64,000 bases of DNA from Strigamia acuminata. Taxonomy: Eukaryota > Arthropoda > Chilopoda > Geophilomorpha > Linotaeniidae. The stretch lies in contig OX442315.1 of assembly GCA_949358305.1 (NCBI GenBank), forward strand, positions 36,420,427 to 36,484,426. Reading direction: 5' to 3'. The translations under genes were made by a program, and so were the position numbers. Of this stretch, positions 62,350 to 64,000 are shown piece by piece. Each line of letters begins with the position of its first letter. The stretch's first letter is position 1. The notes under the pieces were generated by a model. The model did not search any database. It saw only the letters and a program-made list of their open reading frames with translations, and had not been told where the DNA came from.

Positions 62350-64000
62350 CTGAAAGAATGAAAAACCATACTTAAGTAACTTCTTAATCTAACCATCTGC
62401 AAGCAAATAAATAAAGAACAAAAAAATGTCCTTCACCGCTAATTGAACTTTTCTTTCTTTTCTTCCTTTGCCAAAGACATGCTCAGAGACTCAAATTCAT
62501 AACACACTAAATGACACATGATCTTAAACCCTTACTGTTTCTTAGGGTGGAGTCTTTCAAAGTGTGTATATTTAGAATTGTTTTTTTATATTCAAGAAAT
62601 GCACATATGGCTGGCGATAAGTATTTACCACAAAATTATCTTGAAAAGTTCAAGTGAAGGAAGAAGAAAAAAAGGTCAGTGTTGAATAACACTTTAAGAG
62701 CCACTACTGGTTTTTAGCAAACATGTTCCCAGAATTTATTGCACCCTCTCTCTTTCCAATAGGGTAAATTGATCCTCTATTTACACATATATACCAGGAA
62801 ATAGTGTGGGGGAGTGTTGGGTTGGGACATGAATTAAAGACACACAGCCCAGCTCCGTTATTACAAGCAAATCGCTAAAATTGTAAAAACCATTTATAAA
62901 GTCATTTAAACGTGTTTATATTTTTTAAACCAGTCTAAATGCAAAAATTTACGTACAAATTTTACGTATTAAATTTTACACATTAAATTTTACATGTTAA
63001 ACTTCAAAACTGATAAGCCGTGTTCGCACTACATTTATACAACTAGTTTTAAAGAGTTAAGCTAGCTTAACTCTGTAGTGCGAATGGGGTGTAAGGGGCT
63101 AGACCATGCTGTGTGTCACAATACAGCAAGCTGACACCCAAACACTGACTAGGATAATCACTAGTTGACTTTACATCTGGCAGTGTTTCATTAGTTACAG
63201 TCAAAGTATCTATTGTTGCTGTTTTTAGTATTTCTATAATCAGCATGGACACAAAAAATATCCAGAAACCATCATCAAAAACTGCGGAAACCTAAACCAC
63301 AACCAGAGTGGTTTTTGAAGAAGTTAAATGCCAGATTTTGTTTTTTGCAAACAAATTCAAACGTCACACAATCCTCATATGTTGTTGCAATATTACAACT
63401 TTCTGAAAACAAATGGTGACTCACCGTGACTACAGACATAAACACACTTGGGATTTTGTTTGATTTGTCCACAAAATGACGTTATTTTATTGCATTTTGG
63501 CTACAGTTGGCGCCACACAAGATTGTTTTCCTTTTCAACAATGAAAAACCTCCAGATGTAAAATCCTGTGATTGATCGTCCGAGGTTGCAACAACAGATG
63601 GTGCCCACATCGTGTTTGTTAGACATTGACACCTGCTGTATCCAAATTACTAAGTTTACATTACAGATAATAGTTTCCGGAAAAGCGAAAACCCGAAATT
63701 CTATCTTCAACTAAAATATTAAATAAAAATCCTCTCGCTATTTTTTGTAACCTCGTTAATGGGTTTGTTTTGGTTTCCCAGTAAAATCAATCGTGCACAG
63801 ATTGTACAAACTAAATTAAGTAGTTATACTCAATAAGACGAGACATAAATTAAAAACAAAACGTTAAACATGTCGATAAAAATGGCAGTAAACCAACAAC
63901 ACTAAATCCCTGTTGACATGTGTCTCTTAAGAACTCATTCAAACACGTCACGAAACGTCTGAAATAAATTATGACGGCAATCAACAACAAGCGAGCTAAG
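62350..64000. other. Upstream intron of ARHGAP39
   Basis: Presumably intron separating the 62349 exon from WW-domain exons outside the window. At 63015-63093 a small inverted-repeat unit is seen: GTTCGCACTACA and GTAGTGCGAA around the 20-bp perfect palindrome GAGTTAAGCTAGCTTAACTC (63054-63073). No exon is recognised. Confidence 0.5.

Overview
This is nuclear DNA of an invertebrate animal. Genes are split by short GT-AG introns, the two ABCG half-transporter genes lie head to head as they do in many animals, intergenic DNA is AT-rich, and several families of TIR elements and LTR retrotransposons are present. An arthropod is plausible, but I see no marker that fixes the phylum.

Layout. 1-8.9 kb: the last exon of an unidentified plus-strand gene (3102-3563) among MITEs, including a 1,029-bp near-perfect foldback element at 6641-7669. 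8.9-27.2 kb: an ABCG8-type gene (minus, 11 coding exons, 891 codons by my join) and an ABCG5-type gene (plus, 11 exons, 633 codons), divergently transcribed from a shared 1.7-kb region. The two products should form one heterodimeric sterol/lipid half-transporter pair, but both nucleotide-binding domains carry unusual ATPase motifs. 27.9-28.9 kb: a decayed Ty1/copia gag-protease fragment. 29.1-32.2 kb: two related minus-strand genes for small secreted Cys-rich (WAP-like) proteins.

32.6-55.3 kb is a rearranged accessory block. It holds an intronless, frameshifted CUL5-like cullin lacking its neddylation domain, and two recent copies of an intronless BTB-BACK gene, one truncated (35.5 kb) and one full length (52.8 kb). 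Between them a young Ty3/gypsy element (37580-50759) has inserted into a PIF/Harbinger-like element. The Ty3/gypsy element has 1,653-bp LTRs with no difference that I could see, a 4-bp TSD ACTC, a tRNA-Gln primer site, gag, pol reached by a textbook -1 frameshift signal, and a third ORF with a Cys/His cluster. A displaced fragment of ARHGAP39 sits at 51.86-52.28 kb.

56.0-62.3 kb: the 3' part of ARHGAP39 (Vilse/CrossGAP; minus), with MyTH4 and RhoGAP domains in ten exons. One 73-bp intron has all the signals of a U12-type AT-AC intron. The WW-domain exons must lie beyond the right edge. The remaining DNA is introns, MITEs and AT-rich sequence in which I see no gene.
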